A DNA stretch of 64,000 bases from Archegozetes longisetosus (taxonomy: Eukaryota; Arthropoda; Arachnida; Sarcoptiformes; Trhypochthoniidae). The notes below the pieces were generated by a model, which worked only from the letters and a program-made list of their open reading frames with translations, did not search any database and was not told where the DNA came from. Where the stretch lies: positions 10,142,001 through 10,206,000 of the forward strand of contig JAEMBT020000002.1 in the NCBI GenBank assembly GCA_018873245.2, in the 5' to 3' direction. Below are positions 49,597 through 61,833 of the stretch, one piece after another (position 1 is the first letter of the stretch; the number at the start of each line of letters is the position of its first letter). The position numbers and the translations under genes are program-made.

Positions 49597-51345
49597 TCAA
49601 TCATTCAGAAAGCATTGACGAGAAGACCTCTAGCTTAAGAGGTCGACGCAATTCACAAAACTTTTCAGCCAATAGAAAATATTTATTCATATTAAGCATT
49701 TATAAAGGTACATCTAAACATATTTATACAAAACGTAAATTTTTTATTTAATAAAATATATTTTAATCATTAAAAAAATTATCACAATAGCTATGTTCAC
49801 TAAATATATCACTGTCAATTATTTTGTCATTGATCCAAAACTGAGATTCAATATTTACAACATGTTTAATGCACTTCAGCCAAAAATTAGAATCAATTTC
49901 TAAATATGCTTTTGAAATTAGATTCTTAAATTCAACTGAATTATTGTTGAAATTATGTTTCGCAATAATTTTCTTAAGTTGAGCTCATGCCAATTCAATT
50001 GGATTAAGCTCGCAATGGTAAGGGGGCAGACGTAAAGGAATATGACCAGCATTTAATATAATCTCATCCACAGTGCATTGTACATAAAAATTATTTTCTT
50101 TGACTATTTTTAATAATTCTTATTTATTTGCACTGTTATTATAATAAATATTATTTATATTGAGCCAGTTTTTAATTGTTTTTATACTCGAACTTTGTAC
50201 CGGGGGTTTATTGTACTGTCTTGAATGAGGAGTAGCGTTGTCAAGAATTACGACTGATTTAGGGGCCAAATTTGGTAAAAGTTTGTTTTTGAGCCAATCT
50301 TCAAATTTTAAACTATTAAATTTAGAATTAATAATTATATGTTCAGCTCCTGAGATAAAACCATTTTCTGAACCAGCGTGTATGATTGAATATCTGGTCC
50401 CCTTTCCAACAGACATTCTAAATCTTATCCTTTTAGATTTATTTAGCGGTTGTAATATTTTGTACTTGACGTAATTTTTGTGTACAAATGTTTCGTCAAT
50501 GTATACAAACTCTGAATTAGGGGATTGTTTTTCGATTCTTCGCTTTTCCATCAAATATTTAATTCTTTTTCGCTTAATATTAATATTATTCATTAAATCA
50601 GATCTAATTATTTTTTTTGTATGTTCGTATTTATACCCCATTTTTTAAAAATATTATAAAATGTTGTTCTGCCGCACTTTTTGAATGTAATAGTCGAATT
50701 AGTTTTAGATGTATTAAAGACGTCATTTATGGTTGGGAATATTTTGTTTTTGTTAAAGTCAGTAATAATCGAATCAATTTTGTTATAATCACTATTATTA
50801 TAGTCGAATCTAGGTTTAAATACCTTAGTTTTTTTGGGGGAAACACAACCATTTTTTATAGTTCTGCGAATAGTTGCCGGTGAAAGTTCGGTTAATCGAC
50901 TAATGTCAGAAATGACGTCCTGTTCTTTAAGTTTTGGCACAACTTTAATCAATTGATTATATCTGTTCAAAACAACTTTTTTAAATTTTGATGTATAATA
51001 TCCTCTCCTGGTTTTATTATTTTCCTTATTTTGACTCATTTTAACACTTTTAACAACTTTATCACACTTTAAATTGCAACTAATACTAATACTAATAAAT
51101 ATTATCACAAAAAATTAAGTTTATATCACGAAACAATAAATAATGCGTATGTATATAATGTGCTTTTGAGTGACTTAGTATTACATTTTAATGTTATTTC
51201 AGATGAAATTGAATGACATTTGTTATGTGCAATCTTTTTATTTATTTAGTTTGTGCTTAGTGTTTTCTATTGGCTGAAAAGTTATGTGAATTGCATCGAC
51301 CTCTTAAGCTAGAGATCTTCTCGTCACTGCTTTCTGAACGATTGA
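49597..51345 (-). mobile_element. DDE_3/Tc1-like DNA transposon with about 80-bp TIRs
   Basis: The element runs between a TA at 49595-49596 and a TA at 51346-51347. Terminal inverted repeats of about 83 bp (49597-49679 and 51263-51345) match with scattered changes and start TCAATC(A/G)TTCAGAAAGCA. Each TIR contains an imperfect palindrome around CTAGCTTAAGAGGTC. A TA target duplication and a single transposase frame inside fit the IS630/Tc1/mariner superfamily. Confidence 0.9.
49762..51038 (-). pseudogene. Tc1/mariner-superfamily (DDE_3) transposase, inactivated
   Basis: Minus-strand transposase starting near MSQNKENNKTRRGYYTSKFK. An N-terminal helix-turn-helix region (SDISRLTELSPATIRRTI) leads into the DDE catalytic core: FVYIDETFVHKNYV (first Asp), VVILDNATPHS (second Asp) and LRLPPYHCELNPIELA (Glu). 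It is broken by a frameshift near 50640 in an A-run, a TAA at 50120-50122 after NNSANK, and a TGA just after PIELA near 49985. The protein would cut and paste the element flanked by the TIRs. This copy cannot make it, although the ends look usable in trans. Confidence 0.85.
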
Positions 51346-51368
51346 TACACTCAAAAGCTACAAACTAA

Positions 51369-51869
51369 GGCTTATGTTTACTTCATGGGCCGCACGCGGT
51401 TTCAGCATAAATAACGTTTTGAAATTATTTAGTTTTAAAATCCCAAAAACTTTAATTGTTCAAACGATTAAAATATAGTAAATTAAATAAAATTAATGTT
51501 AAAAATTAGAAAAATGATGAACAATGTCCTGAATGAATTGTGCGAACAAGTCATTCTTCGAAATCTTGTGATGTCTTCTCCATAACAAGACGTACTCACA
51601 GAGATGTTCACCCAAGTCTTCGTGAGGATTCCTTTTTCAATTTTTTCTTCATTGATCCCCAACTTGCCTCAATCTTCTGAATGTTAGCCGCTGTATCCGG
51701 ATCAACAAATTGGTGAGAATGATTCTTCTAATTGTTAACATTAATTTTATTTAATTTACTATATTTTAATCGTTTGAACAATTAAAGGTTTTTGTGATTT
51801 TAAAACTAAATAATTTCAAAACGTTATTTATGCTGAAACCGCGTGCGGCCCATGAAGTAAACATAAGCC
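51369..51869 (-). mobile_element. Merlin-type MITE with 8-bp target duplication
   Basis: Terminal inverted repeats of about 142 bp (51369-51510 and 51727-51869) start GGCTTATGTTTACTTCATGG. They are flanked by identical 8-bp direct repeats CAAACTAA at 51361-51368 and 51870-51877. On the minus strand the centre keeps the C-terminal end of an ISXO2-like/Merlin transposase (VDPDTAANIQKIEASWGSMK, then LCEYVLLWRRHH in another frame). An 8-bp duplication and this transposase fragment both fit the Merlin superfamily. It is a deletion derivative of a full element. Confidence 0.9.
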
Positions 51870-51877
51870 CAAACTAA

Positions 51878-52791
51878 TGCATTTAACAGTATTTTGGTAA
51901 CTAAAATTTGCTCTACATTTTTATCACAATTACAACCAATGTGACTAGTTTGAACCCTCGCGGCAATGCAAATACATTTACCAGATTTACGCGTGAAATC
52001 TTGTTTGCCTTTCAATATAGCGGTCTTAGTTTCAATCTTTTTAGAAGATTTTTAGCTTTTATTTCTATTTTCATTTTTGAGACACTCAAACGTTTTCGAA
52101 GACTTAATGAATGTTTAAGAAGTATTTTGGTTTTGAAAGAACTTAATTGATAAAAAGTGTAAACTCTGCTTCAGTTTTAAGTAACATTGACTACATAGAA
52201 GTTCGTTATGATTGAAAGTAAATCGACTAAATATTGATACTCAGTGTTAAGTATTAGTTTTGGGTTAAACCTCATTTTATATTTTCTATATAAGCCCTTT
52301 AATTTTTTCAAGTAATCAAAAAAGTACTTTTCGCCTTCCAAACCTGAATATGGACTCAATGTCTAAATTCTTTATGACTTAACGAAGAAGTCAATTATCA
52401 ATTCAAGGAATTACATTTTTTCGAAAACTAAATTCACGAAACTAATCGATGCAACGCTCACATAATGATTTTAAAGAAACTTTCAGTAGTAATAATGTCT
52501 CCCTAGACACGGACCTATAGACACGGCCTCTGAGCACGAACCTCTAGACACGAGCTCTGTGCGCAGACTTCTAGACACGGACTTGTACTCATCCGAATGT
52601 TATGTACGAATGAGTAAAATAAGAAATATTTATTCTTAATGATAATTTGAATTTATTAAAAAAATTTTAAGAATTACATTTTTATTTTCCTACGCAAAAT
52701 CACTTTATTTAATTACAAATATTGTTTTTTATAAATATGATTAACAAATTTTATTTTGTAATATATTTTAGAACTTAATAATTATATATAT
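51878..52791. other. Intergenic with GC-richer minisatellite
   Basis: About 0.9 kb with no gene. Contains the short minisatellite at 52500-52590; otherwise AT-rich. Confidence 0.5.
52500..52590 (+). repeat. Degenerate minisatellite, TAGACACGGAC(C/T)T unit
   Basis: Five to six imperfect units of 13-17 bp built on CTAGACACGGACCT. The patch is clearly more GC-rich than its surroundings. Confidence 0.8.
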
Positions 52792-53452
52792 GAACGCCCC
52801 GATAATAAAAAAGCCTATCTCGACTTAACTTCTTTTTCAGATTTTGTTTTAAACATTGAGCTCACATCAGACTTTATTCATATAATAAAATTCAATATGT
52901 ATTTCAATGGAAAAAATTTATAAATAATCATGTTTAAAAAACTCTTGATCACAATAGAATTGAATGCTAATCAAATCTAACTTTAAGAGAATGCACAATC
53001 AATTTGTGTTATGTTCATTATGAACAGTACAATAATGATGATCACTACATAACATCAAAGCATTAGTTTTTATTTATATCAATAAAACATTAATCAAGTG
53101 TTTTATTAGGATTTAAAACGTTAATTCAATCATTAATAAATTGATTCATTTATCTAATGGCTCGCCAAATAAGAGAACTCCTCTTATTCTAATTAATTAT
53201 TAGACTATTTGGATATAAAAAATAGAAAATTTTATATTGATTTTTTATCTCAGTTTAATTGTAATTCTGAAGAATCAGATTATTCTGATGAATCTGATCT
53301 AGAATATGTTTAATCACACGTTACAAATAATAAATTTCATATTTAAGTTTCAATGAGTTTGGTTTTTATAAACATTTTTGAAACGCAACTTTAAGTGCGT
53401 TTTACTCGTTTCAATGCTTTAAGAGATAGGCTTTTTTATTATCGGGGCGTTC
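52792..53452. mobile_element. MITE with perfect 30-bp TIRs
   Basis: Inverted repeats 52792-52821 and 53423-53452 are identical over 30 bp, beginning GAACGCCCCGATAATAAAAA. ATAT lies outside each end and could be part of the repeat or an AT-rich target duplication. The interior (661 bp total) has a short coding-like remnant near 53237-53311 ending in an acidic tail (SEESDYSDESDLEYV-stop). This suggests a gene of the parent element was deleted. Superfamily not determined; a piggyBac-like parent is a weak guess. Confidence 0.85.
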
Positions 53453-55513
53453 ATATTTATATATATATATTTTCGTTTATAAATGAATTTAGTTCGTCAA
53501 TGCGGAAAGTTGCCTTGTGCGACATCAAAATATTACTCAAGAAATTTCGTTTTCATTAATCTTAAGCAAAACCTATTCACACTACTGAATTCGAGGCTTG
53601 CTATCAATAGGCTTCAAATCAAACTTTAAAACAGCACAATAAGGGCAATGCTTGAGAATATTGAGAGTTCTTCTCATTAATGTGTATGAAATGTCAATGT
53701 TATCTGCCCTCAACTGAGATTCAGCTCATCTCGAAGATGTACTTGGATTCGATTTATATTATTCCCTTAATGTTTTCATCATTTAATGTAGTTTTATTGC
53801 GAATAATACGCAGTTTTCTCATGTTGTCTACTCAATGTGTTCGTAAATTGCCATAAATTTCGTAAATAGCCTCATAATTCGGTAGTTTCTGCATTTTAGA
53901 CCTCTTCTAGAATTGCCTCATAACTAAGTTGGAGATTTATGTTTATTATGGAAGACCACTATTTTTTTCGTTTGTTTTAAATGCTTTAACAAATTCTGAT
54001 AATTGCAACAAATCTGAATTCGCTTAACTATGCATAAAATTTCATTCATAAGCTTTAAAATGTTCTATTTAATAAAATAAGTTATAAGAATTCCAAATCC
54101 TCTGTTTGTAATAAAACATTCTATATATCATGATTTACTAAGAAAAAATAAATAAAAGATATCTACAAAAAATTTATTGCTTTATAAACTTTATTTACAA
54201 GTTATACACTAAGACTTCCATATTTGATTTTGAAATATCAACAAAAGTCAACAATAAGATTGTCAATATGTAACGTCACTAGACTCATGCATTAAAGTAG
54301 AAATATTATTTTATAAGTAAAGATTTAAATTAATAAAAGAGATGAATTGATTAATACATTTTATTATTAAATATTTCAGAACAATATATAAATTAAAATA
54401 TTTTTCACATGAATGTATTAGAGAATAACTTGAAAACTTTTACAATAATTTTGTCAACTTTGCTTTTACTGTTATATCTTCTGTTCCATATTGAGCTTAA
54501 AATGTGTCATAGAGTATTTTGAATTTTGTCAATAAATAACGTCAATAATTATTATCAACTTTTGCTCCACTCAATGATCAATGCTCATATATATTGAATT
54601 ATAATTTAGTTAACGTTGTTTTTCGTTATTTTCCATTTTTGAATGAAGCGTCATTGAACTAGTGTTGGAAATTTTTCTAAAAATTTTATTTTTTAGTAAA
54701 ATTATTTCTAAAACTTTTCAAGAAATATTTCTTGAGATTTTTTCGAGAATGTGTATATAGATATTTCTCTACCAGATGTTTTCAAGCTCTCCTGAAATAT
54801 ATCTGAAAATTTTATCAAGAAAATTTTTCTAAAACTTGTATTTTCACAACACTACTTCATACACTGAAACAAGCAAATAATGTAATCTATAATGTAATAT
54901 AATCCAATGAGTGCAAAATAAGTAGTAAATATAATCTAAGCTAATTAAATTAATTACACGAAAAATTAATTCATATCATATAAACAAGTGTAATATGATC
55001 AATAAGTCTAAGTACGCACTGAATTAGATTAAATGATATATTTTAAACATATTGAATGTAGAGTTTAAAAGATAAAAGCTTTTTACAATTATCGTTTAAA
55101 GATATTTATCTTAAATATACAGTGATAAAATTAAAATGAAGTAATCATAAACCACAAAGTTTAATATTGAAATGTTAACTACTAAAATAATGTAACTTTG
55201 TATGAATTATATAAAGATAACATAAACATAATGTTATGATTTAATAAGATATGATGTAAATACTTGTACTAATGACTTTTTTGTTTTGATTTTAACTCTT
55301 TATACTCTGTCCATAATCTTAAAGTTTTTTTTGTAAAAGGTAAAACAATTTTAATGTATAATATGTTTGTATTATTAAAGCTTAATTAATAATTTCGGTT
55401 TAAACTAATTAATATATATAAACAAAAAGTGGCTTAAATTTCATACTGCATAAAAATACATTTGAAATTGTATTACTAGTGATACTCATTCAAAAGAGCA
55501 TTTATTTGCAAAC
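53453..55513. other. Long AT-rich intergenic region
   Basis: About 2 kb with no supportable gene or mobile element. Should include the promoter of the four-exon gene starting at 55514. Confidence 0.5.
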
Positions 55514-56462
55514 ATGACTTCAAGACAGTTAGACGTAGAGAGACATAAGTCTTTCTATTTGAAATATGCGCTTTCAAGAGGATATGCGTCAATTATGGAC
55601 AAGCATACCAAAGACGTTATGAAATATTCGGGTAAGTTACGCATTTTTAATTACTAGTGACTGTATTAGAGACAATGTATTGAAATTTTAGCAAAGTTAG
55701 CACTAAAAATTTGTTAATATTAAAGTATTGGATTTTTAATATAGAGAAAATGAGAACTATATTTGAAAACAATGACGAGTTCTATTATCCCCAAAAAGAA
55801 GAACTCAACATATTTAAAAAGTGTTTGTTCATGGTATCTTTGAACGATGAACCCAATGAAAGTTTAAATAATTGTCACGTAATTATTTATTTTATTAGAT
55901 TTTGATTAAATTTTCTATCTAAATTTTTTTAACTGTAAAAAACTTTTATTTAAATATACAGAGTAGTGAAGAAATACGTAGAGAGCTCGAAAAAGCTTCA
56001 AAACTTTTAAATGAGAAAACACTACAAGTTAAGAGCTTTTGCAGCTCAAACAGTAACAGCCAAACTCAACCAATTAAATTGGACGAAACAAGACCTATTC
56101 CTAGTACTAATATCAAAAACTTGAACAGAAAAAAGAAATTCTTCTCGTCTAAACCTAATGTTGAACATTCATTTAAGAAACATGAAAAGTATTCGAAAAT
56201 CCCGAACCATATTTCGGGTAAGAGTCAAAATAATAACAAACAACAATGACATTATAAATATTTACTCATGTGCTTACGTATAATTTAAAGCTAACGCAGA
56301 GCTCGATGCGGGATGCAATGCGAAACGCGATATCGTCGAGTAGAGTGGAGAAAAAAATCAAAAGTTAATAATAATAAGAATAAAATCATAAGATTAATTG
56401 ATTTGGGATCTGGCTATCCGGAATTGGATATTTCAAGATTTGACGTCACTGATAAGGATTAA
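55514..56462 (+). CDS. Orphan four-exon gene
   Basis: Exons 55514-55631, 55745-55878, 55962-56217 and 56302-56462 join in phase (1, 0, 1) to 222 aa, all with GT-AG borders. The protein starts MTSRQLDVERHKSFYLKYAL. Its middle is a charged helical segment (EEIRRELEKASKLLNEKTL) and a basic NLNRKKKFF patch. It ends with a Cys/Arg-rich exon (RCGMQCETRYRRVEWRKKSK, closing SRFDVTDKD). No family was recognised. An acceptor 8 nt upstream in exon 4 would give a shorter end; I prefer the one that keeps the long open frame. Introns suggest a host gene, not part of the adjacent Polinton. Confidence 0.55.
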
Positions 56463-57023
56463 GAAAGTTTTTATCAAACATTGTTAAAGCTCATGAAACA
56501 GTATTTCTTATTATTTTTTTTTTTGTTTTCTTATTCTATTATCCTTTGATTCTTGCTTATAGATTTATTTTATAAATTGATGAGAAGCTTTTGTCAATCA
56601 AATATTTTCATGTATTCTTTACAATTTTTCTTGTAATGAATATCTTTAAATTCAAGCGGAGCTAAGTATGTTTAATATAGTGTTTATTAGAAAATTATAC
56701 TCTATTTGAAAAAACGCATTCGTTACTTACCTTTTTTAAAAAATAGATTTCCCCTTAAATAGTATAATTTGAATTATTCCAAATTATATGTCAATTGATT
56801 TACAACAAGAACGAAATATACTTCATTGTATCATTTACTACTTTATTATAACTCGCATATACTCAAATGCATAAGATAAATATCGAATGAAAGTTAAATA
56901 CTTTTTTAAAAATAATAAATACATATCTATTAGGCATGCGTAAAATCACTTTTTAGGAATTTAAGAGCAATTCATTTAAATTAATTCATTAGTTTATGAG
57001 AATGAGAGCTAAGAGTAACCAAC
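56463..57023. other. Gap before the Polinton-like genes
   Basis: AT-rich, no gene seen. The left end of the Polinton-like element probably lies here or further left. Its terminal repeat cannot be recognised because the partner end is beyond the window. Confidence 0.4.
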
Positions 57024-57985
57024 ATGGATTCTACTAATAAAAATTTAGTAAATGAGAACCAAATAGTGTTTTCCCTTAAAATAAGTCCTACGCATAAAGA
57101 TGATTGTAGATCGATCTTTGCAAACGTTACGAGGACTCACTGGCTGACACCTGATGAAAAAAGTGTTTGCTTCGTTCGTTTGGATCTGAAGCTATTCAGA
57201 GGTGAAAATACGAGTCCTATAACTGTTTCGCTAACTTCAACCCAATTCGATTGGCTTATTCATTGTCTTGAACAAGAATCGCGTACACAGATTGTTCCTG
57301 GAGAACGCGAAGATAAATATATTTGTTTCGAAGTCTCCGAAAAAATTGATGGCAGAATAATTGTAAGTGTTATTGATAGAAAAGTCAAGTTTGGAATATT
57401 GTTAGATGAGCATGAAGTTTCTACGTTGCGAAGTGGATCAAGAATGCTTCTGTTTATCCTGAAGTTTCAACATGCTAACAATGATAAGCTCGAGGATCTT
57501 ATTCGATATCTTTATTCGGCTTGCATTTTTAAAATTATGAAAACTGATATCAAATACGATTGTCAGGGATGTTACGAATTCGAATGTTGAGAACGAACAC
57601 GATTGCAAACAAGAACCGAAAAAATTAATTGAAAAGTTCTTTGAAAAGGCCTGGAACAATAGGGAAGTTATTGAAAAGGAATATTCTGAAATTTTCGTAT
57701 ATTTTATGAAACTATTAAATGTTAGCGAAGCTAATAGACAACAAGCTGAAGACTTGCTTCTAAATATTGTTCGAGGGGAAAAAGAACATATGATTGAAGA
57801 TATCAAAGAGTTTCTTGTTTGTAAAAATTCAAAATCGACAGCATGTCATTCTAAAATTGATTGAATTGAGAGAACGAATTGAAAATGCTGGGAATTGCTT
57901 TGAGATTTATGATGCAAAAAATTCGGCACCAGGAGGCTATAATACTAATAGCTTTGAGCCTAATGCTAAACGAATAAAACTTTAA
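57024..57985 (+). pseudogene. Unknown Polinton-associated ORF with Myc-like C-terminal NLS
   Basis: The first frame (57024-57590, 188 codons) is a beta-rich-looking protein (FVRLDLKLFRGE, ITVSLTSTQFDWL, GRIIVSVIDRKVKFGILLD) followed by a CxxC motif (CQGC) and a downstream HDC. Reading then shifts frame near 57583 and again near 57850, and ends in PNAKRIKL. That resembles the c-Myc type nuclear signal PAAKRVKL. I do not recognise the family. The paired strand-like segments recall small ssDNA-binding or PC4-like folds, which is only an impression. Its place just upstream of the polymerase suggests a replication or early role. Confidence 0.55.
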
Positions 57986-58098
57986 GCTTTTCTGATATTT
58001 TTAAAATTTTTTTTGGTATACTTTGATTGCGCATGTATTATTTTTTGAATAAATGGCTTAAAACTGAAAAAGAGTGTTTTACTTAATTATTTGTTAAA

Positions 58099-61000
58099 AT
58101 GACTTCAAACACAGAGTTTAGAATAAATTGGGAAATTATAGATAAGACTGAAGGGTATAGTAAAAGATTTAATCTTAAGACATACAATTCAAAAGTAAGA
58201 TGTGATTATAGTATTGGAAACGGTGAAATTACTATTGATCAAGTTTTATTTCAATTGGAAATAACTTTAAATAATATCATTCAAAATCTTTTAAGAGGCG
58301 CTAAAGATAATGATTATTTAAGAATTGCGTTGAGAAATCATCATTTGGACTATGATATTTATGTCCCTTTCAGGAAAGTTTGTGATTTTACAACTGAGTC
58401 ACTATTGAACGAAATTATAAAAGTTTCACAGTCTCGAAGAGATTTTCTGTTGTATGGCATGATAGAAGTAGATGTTCATGTAAGGTCAACAGGGATTGGT
58501 GGTAAACGCTCAAAAAATAACATTTATGATTTAGATCATTGGAGAGTTAAATCAAAAAAGTCATTACTATCCCTAAAGATGGATATTGTGCAGCTCGAGC
58601 GATTGTTGTATCTAAGGCTTATGTTGATCAAGTTAGAGGAATCGAATGGAGAAGAATCCGTTCTGATGTTCGAAAAGAGCAATTCAAATTAGCTTTAAAG
58701 CTTTGTGAAGAAGCTCATGTCTCAGTCTCGGAAGACGGAATCCGATATGAAGATTTCGGAAAATTTCAGTCAGTATTATCACCAGAGTATCAATTAATTG
58801 TAATGACTCCGCCTAAAAACTTCTACTTTGTCGGCTATCCTAGTGCAGATAAACAAATCTTTATTCTTTTATCTGAAAATCATTGCGACGCATTATTGAG
58901 CATAAAATCGTTTTTAAGATGTGACTGTTTTTGTAAAAAATGTCTTAAAGGCTACATTGGCAAAACAAATCATAATTGCCCGGAAACGTGCGAGTATTGT
59001 TTCGGAAGTGATAAGTGCATCGAAACAGAATTGAAAGTTTGCGGTGACTGCAGTAGAGAATTTGCAAGTGAAACATGTTTTCTAAGGCACAAAAATGAAA
59101 CAAAAATTTGCTCAGAAATAAGAAAATGCAATAGATGCTCTAAGATTGTGCGTGGTAAAGGTCATGAATGCGGTAAGAGAAAATGTAAAATATGTAAAGT
59201 AATGGTTCCTTATATAGACCATCGCTGTTATCTAATCCGAAATGATTTTAATAAATTACAAGAAGAAGACAGCAGAGAAAGAGTATTCATATTTTACGAT
59301 TTTGAAAGTCTTCAGATTTCCCAAAAGCTAAACGAATATATTCATAAACCAAATCTTTGTATTGCTCAAATTGTTTGCGACAAATGCTGGCGTTCAGACT
59401 TAAGAGATCGAAGAGAAGAGTGGTGCAGTTTTTGTGGCAGAAAAGAATATATATTTAGAGGAAAAAATACTGTTAAAGATTTTAGTCATTTCCTTTTTCA
59501 TACATATTCAACTTATCTAAAAGATCGGAAAAAATATTCCGGTTTCAAAGATGATATATCTGTTTATGTAATTGCCCATAATAGTCGCGCATACGATAGT
59601 CAGTTCATACTTAAACATTGCGTCAACAACAGGATAACTCCAAATGTGATTAAAAAAGGAACCAAAATACTAACAATGAAATTTGGAAATTTTAAGTTTA
59701 TCGATAGTTTGAGTTTTTTACCGATGGCTCTCAAGAAACTTCCTCAAACGTTCGGGTTGGAAAATGCACTTGAAAAAGGATACTTTCCTCATTTGTTCAA
59801 TACTATTCCTAATCAAAACTATGTTGGTAAGTGGCCTGATTCGAAATTTTACGATCACGAACTTATGAGCGCTAGTGAGAGAAAAAAGTTTTTTGAGTGG
59901 TACTCTGAGCAGGAAAATAAAGTTTTCAATATGAAGGAAGAGATTGAGAAATATTGTAGAAGTGATACAAATATTTTAATGCGTTGTGTAATGATATTCC
60001 GAGAGTTATTCAAATCGGTATCTGGCCTAGACCCTTTAAGTAGGAGTATAACTATAGCTCAAGCATGTATGGAAGTATTCAAGACAAAGTTTTTGAAACC
60101 AAATATATTAGCTATTATTCCACCTAATGGATATGAGCCAAAGAGAAAAATGTCTTATATTGGTTCAGTCTGGCTAGATTATATTGAATTTAAGGAGAAA
60201 ATTTCAATCAAGCGTGAAAAATCCATTGGCCGTTTTTATGTAGATGGAATCAATGCTGAATCTAAAATAGTTTATGAATTTTATGGATGTAGTTGGCATG
60301 GATGTTTAGAATGCTTTCCTAACAAAAGATCAATCATTTGTAACCCATTGAGTGGTCAATCGATGGACAAATTATATCAATATACAATGGAAAGAGAAAA
60401 CTTTATTCGAAAAGAAGGCTATAGTATTCAATCAATGTGGGAATGCACGTTTAATTCTCAAATGAAAGCAAACAAAGAACTAAAAAATTTCTATACTAAA
60501 CATATTAGAGAGTTAAAAACCGTAAAATAAGACCTCCTCTAGATCCGCGCGAAATTTTTTTTGTTGGTCGTACTTGTACCTCAAAGTTATATCATGAAAT
60601 TGATGAAAGTACCGGAGAAAAAATACATTATTATGACGTGACTTCACTATACCCTTTTGTTGTGAAACGCAAGAAATATCCAGTGGGTCATCCTAATAGA
60701 ATAACAACGAACATAAATATAGATGATTTAAGTCAATACAATGGATTTATATTCTGTAAAATCCTTCCGCCAAGTGACTTATATTTTCCCGTTTTACCTT
60801 GTAGAATAAGAAGCAGACTTGTTTTTCCGTTATGCTACGAATGTGCAAAACAACTAAATATAGGGATATGTGATCATGATATTGACCAAAGATCACTAGT
60901 TGGAACGTATACAACAATGGAAATAGCGAAGGCAATTGAAAAAAGTTATAAACTAATTGAAGTTTATGAAGCTTGGGATTTTCCGATACTATTACCCGAA

Positions 61001-61779
61001 AAAGAGAATGAATCAGGCATTTTTACAGATTTCATAAATACATTCATTAAATTAAAAGTAGAAGCCAGTGGATGGCCTAGTGAAAACATGTCCGAAGAAG
61101 ATAAAGACGAATATATAAGAATATATCAGGAGAAAGAAGGTATAAAATTAGAAAAAAATAGAATTGAAATGAATCCTGGTATGAGATCCATTGGAAAGTT
61201 AGTTGTAAACTCATTCTGGGGTAAGTTTGGTCAGAGACCTGGGATGAGTCAAACAGAATATATAACTGACCCACAGGAATTTTTTAAGATACTTAGTGAT
61301 AGTACAGTAATAGTGAATGATGCACTTATTATATCAGATGAAACATTAAAAGTGAATTACGAGAAAGAAACTTCTTTTATTGAGCCTACAGCTCATTCAA
61401 GTATTGTAGTTGCATCATTCACAACAAGTTATGCAAGACTGGAATTATATAAAATATTGGAATCACTACAAAAACGTATACTTTACTAAGATACAGACAG
61501 TGTAATATTCACTGCTAAACCAGGAGAATATATTCCTAAAACTGGTCAGTTTATTGGAGAATTAACAAACGAACTAGCAACAAGAGAAGAACCTAATGCA
61601 TATATTAGAAAATTTGCTTCATGTGGGTGTAAAAATTATTCTTATGAAGTTTATTATCCTAATGAAAGAAAGAGTAAGTAATTTTGTAAAGTTAAAGGTT
61701 TATCATTAAATTTTGAGACGGAGAAAATTGTCAACTTTGAAACAATGAAGATTTTAATTGAAGACGCTATAAGATACCA

Positions 61780-61833
<54 letters not shown>

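Noticed and set aside
50238-50883. Plus-strand frames over the Tc1-like transposase
   Set aside because: Shadows of the minus-strand transposase, which has clear DDE motifs.
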